NCBI GenBank assembly: GCA_051747425.1
Contig: JBNJGD010000024.1
Location: forward strand, 1-25,905
Source of the DNA: HTCC5015 sp051747425
Lineage (GTDB): Bacteria > Pseudomonadota > Gammaproteobacteria > HTCC5015
Length of the DNA stretch: 25,905 nucleotides
Direction of reading: 5' to 3'
Below the pieces are notes generated by a model. The model was not told where the DNA came from and searched no databases. It saw only the letters and a list, made by a program, of their open reading frames with translations. Positions 1 to 7,501 of this stretch are shown here, one piece after another; position 1 is the first letter of the stretch; each line of letters begins with the position of its first letter. The position numbers and the translations under genes are program-made.

Positions 1-2
1 AG

Positions 3-1010
3 GCCATGGCCCAGGTCGGCGAGTACGACGCTCGCTACATCCGCAAGATTCTGCGTCTGCAGCGCCTGACGGAAGTCGGCGGTCGCGGCCTGCTGTTTCT
101 GGGCTTCAATCCCCTCGCCTGGGTTTCCGGCTCCTTTTTGCTGGGTATCTCCAAGATCCTCGACAATATGGAGATCGGCCACAATGTGATGCACGGCCAG
201 TACGACTGGATGAACGATCCGCGCCTCCACTCGAACACCTTCGAGTGGGACACGGCCTGTGACTCCGATTCCTGGCGCCGGACCCACAACTACGAGCACC
301 ACACCTACACCAATATCCTGGGCAAGGATCGGGATTATGGTTACGGCGTGCTGCGCCTCACCCACGACGAAGAGTTCCGTCCCGAGCACCGCTTGCAGTT
401 CATCTCCTATGTGCTGCTGAGCGTGTTCTTCCAGTGGGGCGTCTCGCTGCACGAGATGGAGGCAGACCGCATCTACAAGGGTGAGGTCAAGCTCAGTGAC
501 AAGAAGCCGATCATGAAGGCCATCGGTCGCAAGGGTGCCCGCCAGGCGTTCAAGGACTATGTGTTCTTCCCCCTGCTCACCGGCCCCTTGTTCCTGCACA
601 CGCTGGCGGGTAACGCCACGGCCAACCTGATCCGCAACCTGTGGGCCTCCACGGTGATCTTCTGTGGCCACTTCCCCGAGGGTGTGCAGACCTTTGACCT
701 CGAGACCTGCGAGAACGAGTCCCGCGGTCACTGGTACTACCGTCAGATGCTCGGCTCGGCCAACTTCCAGGGCCGCCGTTGGTTGCACATCATGAGCGGC
801 CACCTGAGCTACCAGATCGAGCACCACCTGTTCCCCGATATCCCGGCTCACCGCTACGCCGAGATGTCGCCCAAGGTGCAGGCGGTGGCCGAGAAGTACG
901 GCCTGCCCTACAACACCGGGCCCTTCTGGCGCCAGTACATGACCGTGGTGCAGCGCATTATCAAGCACTCGAAGCCGGCACCCAAGCAGAAGGAAGTGGC
1001 CGCCGCCTGA
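3..1010 (+). CDS. Fatty acid desaturase, membrane di-iron type (5' end outside window)
   Basis: This is an integral-membrane fatty acyl desaturase that would insert a double bond into an acyl chain using a di-iron centre and an electron donor. Counting from the first in-window ATG (position 6), the three histidine boxes are H59-N-V-M-H63, H94-N-Y-E-H98-H99 and Q270-I-E-H273-H274. The Gln in the third box is typical of front-end or linoleoyl-CoA type desaturases (COG3239 group). The frame is open to the left edge and the family is usually about 350-380 residues, so roughly 20-50 N-terminal residues probably lie upstream; the ATG at 6 is unlikely to be the true start. Hydrophobic stretches occur around residues 28-52 and 130-150. 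A strong terminator follows. The substrate and double-bond position cannot be read from the sequence. Confidence 0.9.
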   Translation, partial: AMAQVGEYDARYIRKILRLQRLTEVGGRGLLFLGFNPLAWVSGSFLLGISKILDNMEIGHNVMHGQYDWMNDPRLHSNTFEWDTACDSDSWRRTHNYEHHTYTNILGKDRDYGYGVLRLTHDEEFRPEHRLQFISYVLLSVFFQWGVSLHEMEADRIYKGEVKLSDKKPIMKAIGRKGARQAFKDYVFFPLLTGPLFLHTLAGNATANLIRNLWASTVIFCGHFPEGVQTFDLETCENESRGHWYYRQMLGSANFQGRRWLHIMSGHLSYQIEHHLFPDIPAHRYAEMSPKVQAVAEKYGLPYNTGPFWRQYMTVVQRIIKHSKPAPKQKEVAAA

Positions 1011-1040
1011 TAGCGCCAGCGAGCGGCTTGTTCGCCAGAG

Positions 1041-1074
1041 GGCGGAGTGGCTGTAAAGCCGCTCCGCCTTTTTT
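1041..1074 (+). terminator. Rho-independent terminator after the desaturase
   Basis: An 11-bp GC-rich stem (GGCGGAGTGGC pairing with GCCGCTCCGCC, one G-U pair) encloses a 6-base loop and is followed at once by six T residues. It lies about 30 bases after the desaturase stop codon and 35 bases before arfB, so it should separate the two transcription units. Confidence 0.88.
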
Positions 1075-1108
1075 ATGCCTGGCGGTGGCGAGCCTTTACA
1101 ATAGTCCG

Positions 1109-1531
1109 ATGGACACCATCAAAATCTCCAACAATGTCTCCATCCCGCTGGACGAGATCGACCTGCAGGCCGTGCGCGCCCAAGGCGCGGGCGGACAGAA
1201 TGTCAACAAGGTCGCCAGTGCGATTCACCTGCGCTTCGATGTCGCCGCCTCCTCCCTGCCGGATTTTTATCGGGATCGGCTGCTGGCGCTGCGCGATCAG
1301 CGCCTGAACAAGGAAGGCGTGGTGGTGATCAAGGCCCAGCGCTTCAGAACCCAGGAGAAAAACCGCGAGGATGCATTAAATCGGTTGAAGGCGCTGGTGC
1401 AGTCGGTGGCCGTGGTGGAAAAGAAACGAAAGCCCACCAAACCGAGCAAAGCGGCCAGAAGACGCCGCACCGACAACAAGAAGAAACGGGGGCAAATCAA
1501 GGGGCTGCGAAAGAAGCCGTCGATGGACTAG
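1109..1531 (+). CDS. arfB: Alternative ribosome-rescue factor / peptidyl-tRNA hydrolase ArfB (YaeJ)
   Basis: ArfB releases nascent chains from ribosomes stalled on mRNAs lacking a stop codon. The 140-residue length matches the family. A GGQ catalytic motif at residues 28-30 sits in the context AQGAGGQNVNK, and the C-terminal tail is highly basic (residues about 105-140, rich in Lys and Arg). In known ArfB this tail inserts into the empty mRNA channel. The frame is open well upstream into the desaturase, but only the part from 1109 resembles the family, so the ATG at 1109 is chosen. No clear Shine-Dalgarno precedes it. A TACAAT box ends 6 bases before the ATG, so a leaderless transcript is conceivable, but there is no matching -35. 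The stop codon shares a CTAG palindrome with the stop of the convergent gene. Confidence 0.93.
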   Translation: MDTIKISNNVSIPLDEIDLQAVRAQGAGGQNVNKVASAIHLRFDVAASSLPDFYRDRLLALRDQRLNKEGVVVIKAQRFRTQEKNREDALNRLKALVQSVAVVEKKRKPTKPSKAARRRRTDNKKKRGQIKGLRKKPSMD

Positions 1532-2064
1532 TGTCCCCTCGGGCGCGCCTGGCGGCTGAAAGCCGCTCGTGGAATCAGGCCCAGCATCACCAGGGTGTAG
1601 CTGGCGGCGATGGTCCACTTGGTAGTGGCAAACAGGCCGGCGGCGAAAACCGGCAGCGGCGCGATGGCTAGGTCGCCCCCCAACAGGCCCATGTGTAGGG
1701 CGTTTTCCAGCATGTCGCAGAGGCCCATGACCGGCGCCAGCCACAGTACCCAGTGCCAGCGTTCGCTAATCCCATTGAGGTTGAACAGCAGACAACCCAG
1801 GCACAGGGCAAAGCCGCCGTACCAAAGAGGGTGAAGGACATCGAGACGGAAGTGGCCCGCCAGGGCGAGCTTTTGCTCCACGGTGGCCATATCAGTGAGC
1901 TCAGTAAAACGCTCGGCCGAGAAGGTGGTTTGCAGGGCGATGAGCAGACCGTCAGCCTGCCCGCTTTGTAGAATGGCGAGCATGGCGGCCTGGGACCAGG
2001 CAAAGAGGCCGCCAAGGACGAGTAAAAGAATTGGTCGAGCCAGATTGTCCCGCGCCCAGTTCAC
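1528..2064 (-). CDS. Hypothetical inner-membrane protein, four predicted TM helices
   Basis: This 178-residue protein has about four hydrophobic segments, near residues 10-32, 74-98, 103-125 and 147-167. The third contains a Cys and several potentially polar faces (GLCDMLENALHMG). I do not recognise the family. The start is a GTG at 2064 that overlaps the stop of the upstream acetyltransferase-like gene in a four-base GTGA, a typical translational-coupling arrangement, so the two genes are probably co-transcribed. Its stop codon overlaps that of arfB, which converges on it. A membrane location is inferred from hydrophobicity alone. Confidence 0.75.
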   Translation of the reverse strand: MNWARDNLARPILLLVLGGLFAWSQAAMLAILQSGQADGLLIALQTTFSAERFTELTDMATVEQKLALAGHFRLDVLHPLWYGGFALCLGCLLFNLNGISERWHWVLWLAPVMGLCDMLENALHMGLLGGDLAIAPLPVFAAGLFATTKWTIAASYTLVMLGLIPRAAFSRQARPRGH

Positions 2065-2327
2065 GCCCGGCGCCTCGCCAGTTTGCGCTCGGCGTAGGAG
2101 CAGCTGGCGCGCATTTTCAGGCCCTCGTCCTCTGCCCAGTCAAAGCCGCGTTCTACCAGCTGTGCCGCGACGCCACCGCCGCGCCATTGGTGGGGTACCC
2201 AGGTTTTGACAAAATCGACGCCGCCCTCGTCGTCCAGGCGATAGTCGAGGAAGGCCTCGTCGCCGTCGCGAACGATTGAAAATCGGCCTTTTTCGAGGTC
2301 GTGCTGAATGTCCGGGGCGTTTGTCAT
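2061..2327 (-). CDS. Small GNAT-like N-acetyltransferase (YidJ/COG2388-like)
   Basis: This 88-residue protein resembles the short, single-domain Gcn5-related acetyltransferases often annotated as YidJ-like. The visible signature is a central beta-strand followed by V-P-x-x-W-R-G-G-G-V-A-A-x-L-V (about residues 44-58), which fits the acetyl-CoA pyrophosphate-binding loop (Q/RxxGxG/A) leading into helix 3. A C-terminal segment C-S-Y-A resembles the CxY motif of this subgroup. The substrate is unknown. It is divergent from metY, with about 77 bases between the start codons, and its stop overlaps the GTG start of the downstream membrane protein. The ATG at 2327 has no strong Shine-Dalgarno sequence. 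Confidence 0.8.
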   Translation of the reverse strand: MTNAPDIQHDLEKGRFSIVRDGDEAFLDYRLDDEGGVDFVKTWVPHQWRGGGVAAQLVERGFDWAEDEGLKMRASCSYAERKLARRRA

Positions 2328-2404
2328 GGATTGAGTTTATTTCTTCCGTGTGATGCCCTAATCTTGGCCCACAAATCAGACACCGTCCAGCCAAGGAGTC
2401 ACTT

Positions 2405-3676
2405 ATGAAGCTCGACACCATCGCCCTGCACGCCGGTTTTAGCGGCGACCCGACCACTCATGCGGCGACCACGCCCATCTATCAGACCACCTCTTACACC
2501 TTTGACGACACCCAACACGGTGCCGATCTGTTTGACCTCAAAGTCGAGGGCAATATCTATTCGCGCATCATGAACCCCACCAACGGCATGCTCGAGGAGC
2601 GTCTGGCTCAGCTCGAGGGCGGTATAGGCGCTCTGGCCGTGTCCTCTGGCATGGCGGCGATTACCTACGCCCTGCAAACCATCTGCAAGGTGGGCAACAA
2701 TGTGGTCAGCACCAGCCAGCTCTACGGCGGCACTTATAACCTGTTTGCCCACAGCCTGCCCAACCAGGGCATTGATGTGCGTTTTGCCAAACACGATGAC
2801 TTTGACGCCGTCGAAGCGGCCATCGACGACAACACCCGTGCACTCTTCTGCGAGTCCATCGGCAACCCCGCCGGCAATGTCGTCGACATCCAGCACTGGG
2901 CGGAAATAGCCCACGCCCACGGCCTGCCCCTGATTGTCGACAATACGGTGGCCACGCCCTTCCTCTGCCGGCCCATCGACCACGGTGCCGACATCGTCGT
3001 CCACTCACTGACCAAGTACATGGGCGGCCACGGCACCACCATTGCCGGCGCCGTGGTGGATTCGGGCAAGTTTGACTGGAGTGCCCACGCCGACAAGTAC
3101 CCCATGCTCAACGAGCCGGACCCCTCTTATCACGGCGTGGTCTACACCGAGGCCCTGGGTGAGGCCGCCTTCATCGGACGCTGTCGGGTGGTGCCCCTGC
3201 GCAACACCGGTTCGGCGCTGTCGCCCTTTAACGCCTTTTTGATCATGCAGGGTCTGGAGACACTGGGCCTGCGCATGGAGCGCCACTGTGAAAACACCGA
3301 GGCCGTGGCCCGCTATTTGCGCGATCACGACAAGGTGGAATGGGTTAATTACGCGACGCTGGATGACAGTCCCTACAAGGCGGTGTGCGAGAAAATTTGC
3401 GGCGGCCGCGCCTCGGGTATTCTCAGCTTTGGCATTAACGGCGGTAGCGAGGCCGGTGCCCGCTTTATCGACGCCCTGCAGATGATCTACCGCCTGGTCA
3501 ACATCGGCGACGCCAAGAGCCTGGCCTGCCACCCGGCCTCTACCACCCACCGCCAGCTCAACGAAGAAGAACTGGCCTCGGCGGGAGTGAGCAAGGAGAT
3601 GGTGCGACTGTCCATTGGCATCGAGCATATCGACGACATCATCGCCGATCTCGAACAGGCTCTGGCCAAGGCCTGA
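2405..3676 (+). CDS. metY: O-acetylhomoserine sulfhydrylase (aminocarboxypropyltransferase)
   Basis: This 423-residue PLP enzyme of the Cys/Met metabolism family would make homocysteine from O-acetylhomoserine and sulfide in the direct-sulfhydrylation branch of methionine synthesis. The N-terminus (LHAGFSGDPTT, PIYQTTSYTF), the YSRIMNPT segment, the VDNTVATPF strand and the PLP lysine K204 in H-S-L-T-K-Y-M-G-G-H-G are all as expected for MetY. The length matches MetY (about 420-430) and exceeds MetB/MetC/MetZ (about 380-400). The ATG at 2405 has an AGGAGT Shine-Dalgarno at 2394-2399. The 77-base divergent spacer is too short for a SAM riboswitch plus promoter, and none was recognised. A REP pair follows 10 bases after the stop. 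Confidence 0.93.
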   Translation: MKLDTIALHAGFSGDPTTHAATTPIYQTTSYTFDDTQHGADLFDLKVEGNIYSRIMNPTNGMLEERLAQLEGGIGALAVSSGMAAITYALQTICKVGNNVVSTSQLYGGTYNLFAHSLPNQGIDVRFAKHDDFDAVEAAIDDNTRALFCESIGNPAGNVVDIQHWAEIAHAHGLPLIVDNTVATPFLCRPIDHGADIVVHSLTKYMGGHGTTIAGAVVDSGKFDWSAHADKYPMLNEPDPSYHGVVYTEALGEAAFIGRCRVVPLRNTGSALSPFNAFLIMQGLETLGLRMERHCENTEAVARYLRDHDKVEWVNYATLDDSPYKAVCEKICGGRASGILSFGINGGSEAGARFIDALQMIYRLVNIGDAKSLACHPASTTHRQLNEEELASAGVSKEMVRLSIGIEHIDDIIADLEQALAKA

Positions 3677-3686
3677 TGCTTATTGG

Positions 3687-3756
3687 GTAGGGCGGAAGTG
3701 CCGAGGGCACATCCGCCGTTTGTTAGGCGGAAGCGGCTATGCCGCGTCCGCCCTAC
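3687..3756. repeat. Pair of GTAG-type REP elements (subtype d) in convergent intergenic spacer
   Basis: Two copies of about 31 bases face each other: one at 3687-3717 on the plus strand and one at 3726-3756 on the minus strand. Each begins with GTAGGGCGGA and ends with TCCGCC. GGCGGA pairs with TCCGCC, and inner stems (GTGCC/GGCAC in the first, GCGGC/GCCGC in the second) extend the hairpins. The pair lies between the convergent ends of metY and the hydrolase, where it could also act as a two-way transcription barrier. Confidence 0.85.
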
Positions 3757-3765
3757 AGCACGCCG

Positions 3766-4701
3766 TTAGAGAGACTGGATGAACTGGTCCAGGTGCTTGG
3801 CGGTTTCCTTGGGCCGCTCCATCATCGGCAGGTGGCCGCACTCCTCCATGATGACCACGGTTTCGCCCTCGAGCTCGGGGGTCATGACTTCGACACTCGA
3901 GACATCCAGAAGCCGGTCTCTGTCGCCCCAGATGATCTGCACGGGTACTTCAATATCACTCAACAGGGGCGTCAGCATGGGGTTGGATTCATTCTCTGAG
4001 GTGAACTGATTGTGGATGTGCTCGTAGAGGTCGGCGTGTTGGGCCGCGCGTTCCACATAGGCGCGCTTGACACCCTCGGTCATGAAAGGGGGATTGTGAA
4101 AAACAAACTCAAACATTTGATCGGCGTCCTCGGGATCTCGCACAATCAGCGGTACGCCCTCGCCGCGTTCGATCATCCGGTGCATGTCGCTCGGGTTTGG
4201 CTCCTCGACGCCGGCGTTGTTGAGCAGCGTCACAGATAGCAGGTCCGGTGAGTGGCGGGCGGCGTAGACGCCGCTGATCCAGCCGCCCATGGAGTTGCCG
4301 ATCAGGTGAAAGCGCGGCAGGTCCAAGGCGTCGGTAATGGCTTTCAGGCGCTCTACCTGGGCGTCGACAGAGTAGTCTTCACTGGCCGGGCGGTCGCTGT
4401 CGCCGTGTCCCAGCAGGTCGGGGGCCACGACCCGGTACTGTCGCAGAAACAGTGCCATGCGGGCCCAGTTGTCCTTGTCGGCGGTAAAGCCGTGGACCAT
4501 AACGATGACCGGCTTGTCGCTCTCGCCGCTGTCGAGGTAGTGGTATTCGTATTCTCCCACCTCAATACTCTGGTGTTTCAGCCCGGCGGCCATCCGCGTG
4601 CCTTTGACATTGAGATCGTAGATCACGCCCGGGGCAAAGAATTCCAGACTGAGCGCGCCGGCGACGAGCAGCAAGAGGGCAATACCGATGGCCTTTTTCA
4701 T
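3766..4701 (-). CDS. Exported alpha/beta hydrolase, lipase-like
   Basis: This 311-residue alpha/beta-hydrolase has an N-terminal hydrophobic segment (residues 4-20, after MKK) that is a signal peptide or membrane anchor. The catalytic set is visible: the oxyanion-hole H70-G71 (VMVHGF), nucleophile S137 in G-N-S-M-G-G, acid D262 in W-G-D-R-D-R (D260 is an alternative) and H290 in E-C-G-H-L-P. A motif LLGHGDSDRP at 96-104 is typical of this fold. The overall pattern resembles the lipases of Psychrobacter and Moraxella type (Lip3-like), so an esterase or lipase acting on acylglycerols is likely but unproven. An AGGAA Shine-Dalgarno precedes the ATG by about six bases. The gene converges on metY and diverges from the PA2779-like gene. 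Confidence 0.88.
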   Translation of the reverse strand: MKKAIGIALLLLVAGALSLEFFAPGVIYDLNVKGTRMAAGLKHQSIEVGEYEYHYLDSGESDKPVIVMVHGFTADKDNWARMALFLRQYRVVAPDLLGHGDSDRPASEDYSVDAQVERLKAITDALDLPRFHLIGNSMGGWISGVYAARHSPDLLSVTLLNNAGVEEPNPSDMHRMIERGEGVPLIVRDPEDADQMFEFVFHNPPFMTEGVKRAYVERAAQHADLYEHIHNQFTSENESNPMLTPLLSDIEVPVQIIWGDRDRLLDVSSVEVMTPELEGETVVIMEECGHLPMMERPKETAKHLDQFIQSL

Positions 4702-4870
4702 GGTGGTTCCTGAGTGTTGGTGAATTGGGGCAATAAGCTACTGCCTGCAAGGGCAATGAGCAAGCGTTGCCCGCCCTTTTGTGTCCCGCAGGTGTCAAAT
4801 TCAACAGCGTGGCCAGGGGTTCATGGGGTCTGTCGGATGTCAGTTCTTTTTTCGGCGCCCGTTAATGGGT

Positions 4871-4904
4871 AAACTGCTTCACCATCAAAACGATAAAACT
4901 GCTT
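4871..4904 (+). promoter_or_regulatory. Direct repeat AAACTGCTT upstream of the PA2779-like gene
   Basis: The nine-base word AAACTGCTT occurs at 4871-4879 and again at 4896-4904, 25 bases apart start to start, ending 17 bases before the start codon of the PA2779-like gene. It could be a regulator site or part of the promoter. No regulator is identified and the match could be chance. Confidence 0.3.
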
Positions 4905-4921
4905 AAATCTTGAGGATAGGT

Positions 4922-5275
4922 ATGAAAAAGTTACTCCTTTCACTGGTGGCCGTTGTCGCCTTTTCCAGCGCACAGGCGGGCATGGTTTCCACCCAGGCCG
5001 CTTATGCCGAAAAAACGGGCGATCCGCTGGCCCGGCAGTTGCAGCGCCCGGAAGTGATCGAGCTGCTGGAGTCCCAGGGTATCGACCGCAACGAGGCCAT
5101 GGCCCGGATCGAGCGGCTGACACCCTCGGAGCGACAGGAGCTGGCCCTGCATCTCGAGGATGCACCGGCCGGCCAGGGTTTTGTCAGCACTGCCATCTTC
5201 CTGTTTGCCGTCCTGGTGGTCAGCGATGCGCTCGGCTATACCGACCTGTTTCCCTTTGTCGAAGGCCCCAACTAA
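4922..5275 (+). CDS. PA2779-like small exported protein
   Basis: This 117-residue protein has a clean signal peptide (residues 1 to about 19, ending SSAQA) and resembles the PA2779 family of unknown function. The mature part begins with a GMVSTQ segment, then a charged helical region with L-E-S-Q-G-I-D-R-N-E-A-M-A-R-I, typical of the family's domain. It ends with a hydrophobic stretch at about 91-108 (STAIFLFAVLVVSDALGY) that may anchor it in the membrane. The ATG at 4922 is chosen over an in-frame TTG at 4910 because the signal peptide and the AGGATAGG Shine-Dalgarno fit it. It is followed after 6 bases by its usual partner, the PA2778-like peptidase, and the two are probably co-expressed. 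Confidence 0.85.
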   Translation: MKKLLLSLVAVVAFSSAQAGMVSTQAAYAEKTGDPLARQLQRPEVIELLESQGIDRNEAMARIERLTPSERQELALHLEDAPAGQGFVSTAIFLFAVLVVSDALGYTDLFPFVEGPN

Positions 5276-5281
5276 GCCATC

Positions 5282-6307
5282 GTGAGTTGCCTGCTGCTCC
5301 GGCGGCCCGAGCGATCGCCGGGGTTTTTTGCTCTGCTGGCTGTTCTCTTGCTGTGCGCCTGTGCGCCCAGGGCTGTGCGCGATCTGCCGCCGGCTGATCC
5401 ACCCGCCGTGCAACTCGAAGTGACGCACTACCAGCCCAGCACGCCCTACCACTGTGCGCCGGCGAGCGTCAGTGCGTTACTCGACTTTTACGATCTTCCC
5501 GCCGACCCCGACAATGTCGCCGCCCGGGTATTTACCCCCGGGCGCGAGGGCGCCCTGCAACTGGATGTCAGGGCCTATGTGCGTGCCCAGGGCCTGCTGC
5601 CCTTTCCATTGCCTCCGGACATTGACTCACTGCGCAGCGAGTTGGCCGCCGGTCGCCCGGTACTCTTGCTGCAAAATCTCGGTTTCGACTGGTGGCCCCA
5701 GTGGCACTATGCCTTGGCCGTGGGCTACGACGACCCCGCCCGTGAAGTGATTTTGCACAGTGGCGAGAATGCCAACTACCGCTTGTCCTACGCCACTTTT
5801 GAACGCACCTGGGCCCGCGCCCAGCACTGGGCGGTTTTGGCGTTGCCGCCGGGCGAGCTGCCGCTGGAGATCGGCGGGGAGAAGGCGTTGCATACCACGC
5901 TCGATGCGCTGGCCCTGAATCAACTGCGCCAGCCGGTGACGGCGCTGGCGGCACTGGCCGAGCGCTGGCCCGAGCAGGGACTGGCCTGGTTTGCCCTGGG
6001 CAACGCCCTGCACCAGCGCGGCGATTCCCTGGCTGCTTCCCAGGCCATGGAGAGGGCCATCGATGCGGGCCAGGGGGCATCGGCCTGGAACAATCTGGCC
6101 TGGCTGGCCCATGAAAGAGGGTGTCGGCGCGAGGCTCAATCGCTGTTGGCCTGTGGCATGGAGCGCTACCCCGACAACCGGGTGTTGCAAAACAGTGCCC
6201 GTGAACTGGCGCTGGAAGAAGAACCTCGTCCTTCACAGGACGCCACTTGCCAGGCACTTTTACGCCACTGTCGCATCGGTGCCGGTCAGGCCGCGCAACC
6301 CGATTGA
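5282..6307 (+). CDS. PA2778-like lipoprotein: C39-type cysteine peptidase domain with TPR region
   Basis: This 341-residue protein starts with a lipoprotein signal (LLLCAC, lipid-attachment candidate C27). A papain-like C39 domain follows, with catalytic Cys58 in Y-H-C-A-P-A-S and His142 in Q-W-H-Y-A. The C-terminal third (about 215-310) reads as tetratricopeptide-like helices (WFALGNALHQRGD, AWNNLAWLAHERG). This arrangement matches the PA2778 family, whose genes sit next to PA2779-like genes as here. The natural substrate is not known to me. The start is a GTG at 5282 without a strong Shine-Dalgarno, so translational coupling to the upstream gene is likely. Processing or cross-bridging in the envelope is an inference. 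Confidence 0.85.
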   Translation: MSCLLLRRPERSPGFFALLAVLLLCACAPRAVRDLPPADPPAVQLEVTHYQPSTPYHCAPASVSALLDFYDLPADPDNVAARVFTPGREGALQLDVRAYVRAQGLLPFPLPPDIDSLRSELAAGRPVLLLQNLGFDWWPQWHYALAVGYDDPAREVILHSGENANYRLSYATFERTWARAQHWAVLALPPGELPLEIGGEKALHTTLDALALNQLRQPVTALAALAERWPEQGLAWFALGNALHQRGDSLAASQAMERAIDAGQGASAWNNLAWLAHERGCRREAQSLLACGMERYPDNRVLQNSARELALEEEPRPSQDATCQALLRHCRIGAGQAAQPD

Positions 6308-6358
6308 GTTTTTGCTATTATCCGCGCCCATCGCCCAACCGAAAATTCGAGAGCCAAT

Positions 6359-7387
6359 ATGCAAACGGGTCCCAGCCTTAAAGAGTACCTCGCCAGTGCC
6401 CACGACAAGGGTTTGATTCCCGGCGATCTGGAACAATTGATCGCCGAGGTGGCCACCGCCTGCCAGATCATCGACTACAATGTCGAGCGCGGCGGCCTGC
6501 TTGATGTCCTGGGCGCTGTCGGTCAGGTCAATATTCAGGGTGAAGAACAGAAAAAGCTTGATGTCATTGCCAATGACATCCTGATCAACCATATGAGCAA
6601 GACCAATTTGCTGGCGGGGATGGCCTCTGAGGAAAATGAACACTGCCTGCCCAGTCCCGAGGGTGAGCCCAAGGGGCACTACCTGCTGGTTTTTGATCCC
6701 CTGGACGGCTCTTCCAATATCGACATCAATATGTCGGTAGGCACCATTTTTTCCGTTCTCCCGGCGCCCAAAAAGGCCGGGCCGGTGGAGGACGCCGATT
6801 TTCTTCAGCCCGGCACCGAGCAGGTGGCGGCGGGTTTTTGTCTCTATGGCCCGGCTACCGTTTTGGTCCTGACCTTTGGCCACGGCGTTCAGTGCTTTGC
6901 CTACGACCCGGACAATGAAGAGTTTGTGCTGGTTCGCGACGGCATGCAGGTGCCCGAGGAAACCCAGGAATACGCCATTAACGCCTCCAACAAGCGCCAC
7001 TGGCACCCGCCTGTCCAGCAGTACATGGAAGACCTGCTGGCCGGCATAGAGGGCCCCCGGGGCAAAAATTTCAACATGCGCTGGATTGCCTCCATGGTGG
7101 CCGAAATTTATCGGGTGCTGTGCCGCGGCGGGATCTTTATGTACCCCCGTGATGCGCGCAACCCCGACAGCATGGGCCGACTGCGTCTGACCTATGAAGC
7201 CAACCCCATGGGCTTCATCGTCGAGCAGGCCGGCGGCGCGGCCTCCACCGGCTTTGGTCGCATTATGGAAGTCCAGCCCCAGGGCTTGCACGACCGGGTT
7301 CCCGTGCTGATGGGGTCGAGCGGGGAGGTCACTTTCTGTGACAGCTACCACCGGGGCTATCGCCCGGACGGTACGCCGGAGGGCTAA
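6359..7387 (+). CDS. fbp: Class I fructose-1,6-bisphosphatase
   Basis: This 342-residue enzyme hydrolyses fructose 1,6-bisphosphate to fructose 6-phosphate in gluconeogenesis. The class I signature is complete: the metal-binding A-S-E-E at 89-92, and F-D-P-L-D-G-S-S-N at 112-120 carrying the Asp metal ligands D113 and D116. A substrate-binding region with N-x-R-W-I-A-S-M and R-L-R-L-T-Y-E-A-N-P-M lies near 240 and 280. The length is close to E. coli Fbp (332). The 51-base spacer from the upstream peptidase gene suggests its own promoter or loose co-transcription. A conserved FBPase start (QTGPSLKEYL) supports the ATG at 6359. Confidence 0.95.
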   Translation: MQTGPSLKEYLASAHDKGLIPGDLEQLIAEVATACQIIDYNVERGGLLDVLGAVGQVNIQGEEQKKLDVIANDILINHMSKTNLLAGMASEENEHCLPSPEGEPKGHYLLVFDPLDGSSNIDINMSVGTIFSVLPAPKKAGPVEDADFLQPGTEQVAAGFCLYGPATVLVLTFGHGVQCFAYDPDNEEFVLVRDGMQVPEETQEYAINASNKRHWHPPVQQYMEDLLAGIEGPRGKNFNMRWIASMVAEIYRVLCRGGIFMYPRDARNPDSMGRLRLTYEANPMGFIVEQAGGAASTGFGRIMEVQPQGLHDRVPVLMGSSGEVTFCDSYHRGYRPDGTPEG

Positions 7388-7436
7388 AGGTGGGCCGCAG
7401 GGGCGCCGGCGGAGGCAAAATAGTGCTTCGGGCAAG

Positions 7437-7463
7437 TTGACCCCGGCCACACTTGCGTATACT
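7437..7463 (+). promoter_or_regulatory. Candidate sigma-70 promoter for the sorting-tail protein
   Basis: TTGACC at 7437-7442 and TATACT at 7458-7463 match the -35 and -10 boxes well but with a short 15-base spacer. Reading the -10 as TACTTT (7460-7465) gives 17 bases. Transcription would start near 7470, which argues against the in-frame GTG at 7466 as a start codon and supports the ATG at 7502. Confidence 0.4.
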
Positions 7464-7501
7464 TTGTGGCATTGGCTATTGTTAAAACAAACGATTTAAA
7501 G

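Noticed and set aside
779..1108. Open frame upstream of arfB running through the end of the desaturase and its terminator
   Set aside because: The family similarity begins only at 1109, and the upstream part crosses a strong terminator and overlaps a well-supported gene.
2328..2404. SAM riboswitch before metY
   Set aside because: Only 77 bases separate the divergent genes and no riboswitch-like helices or terminator hairpin could be recognised.
4749..4778. Hairpin GGGCAA...TTGCCC with a T-run upstream of the hydrolase gene
   Set aside because: No plus-strand gene ends before it and the stem is only six pairs, so it is not called as a terminator.
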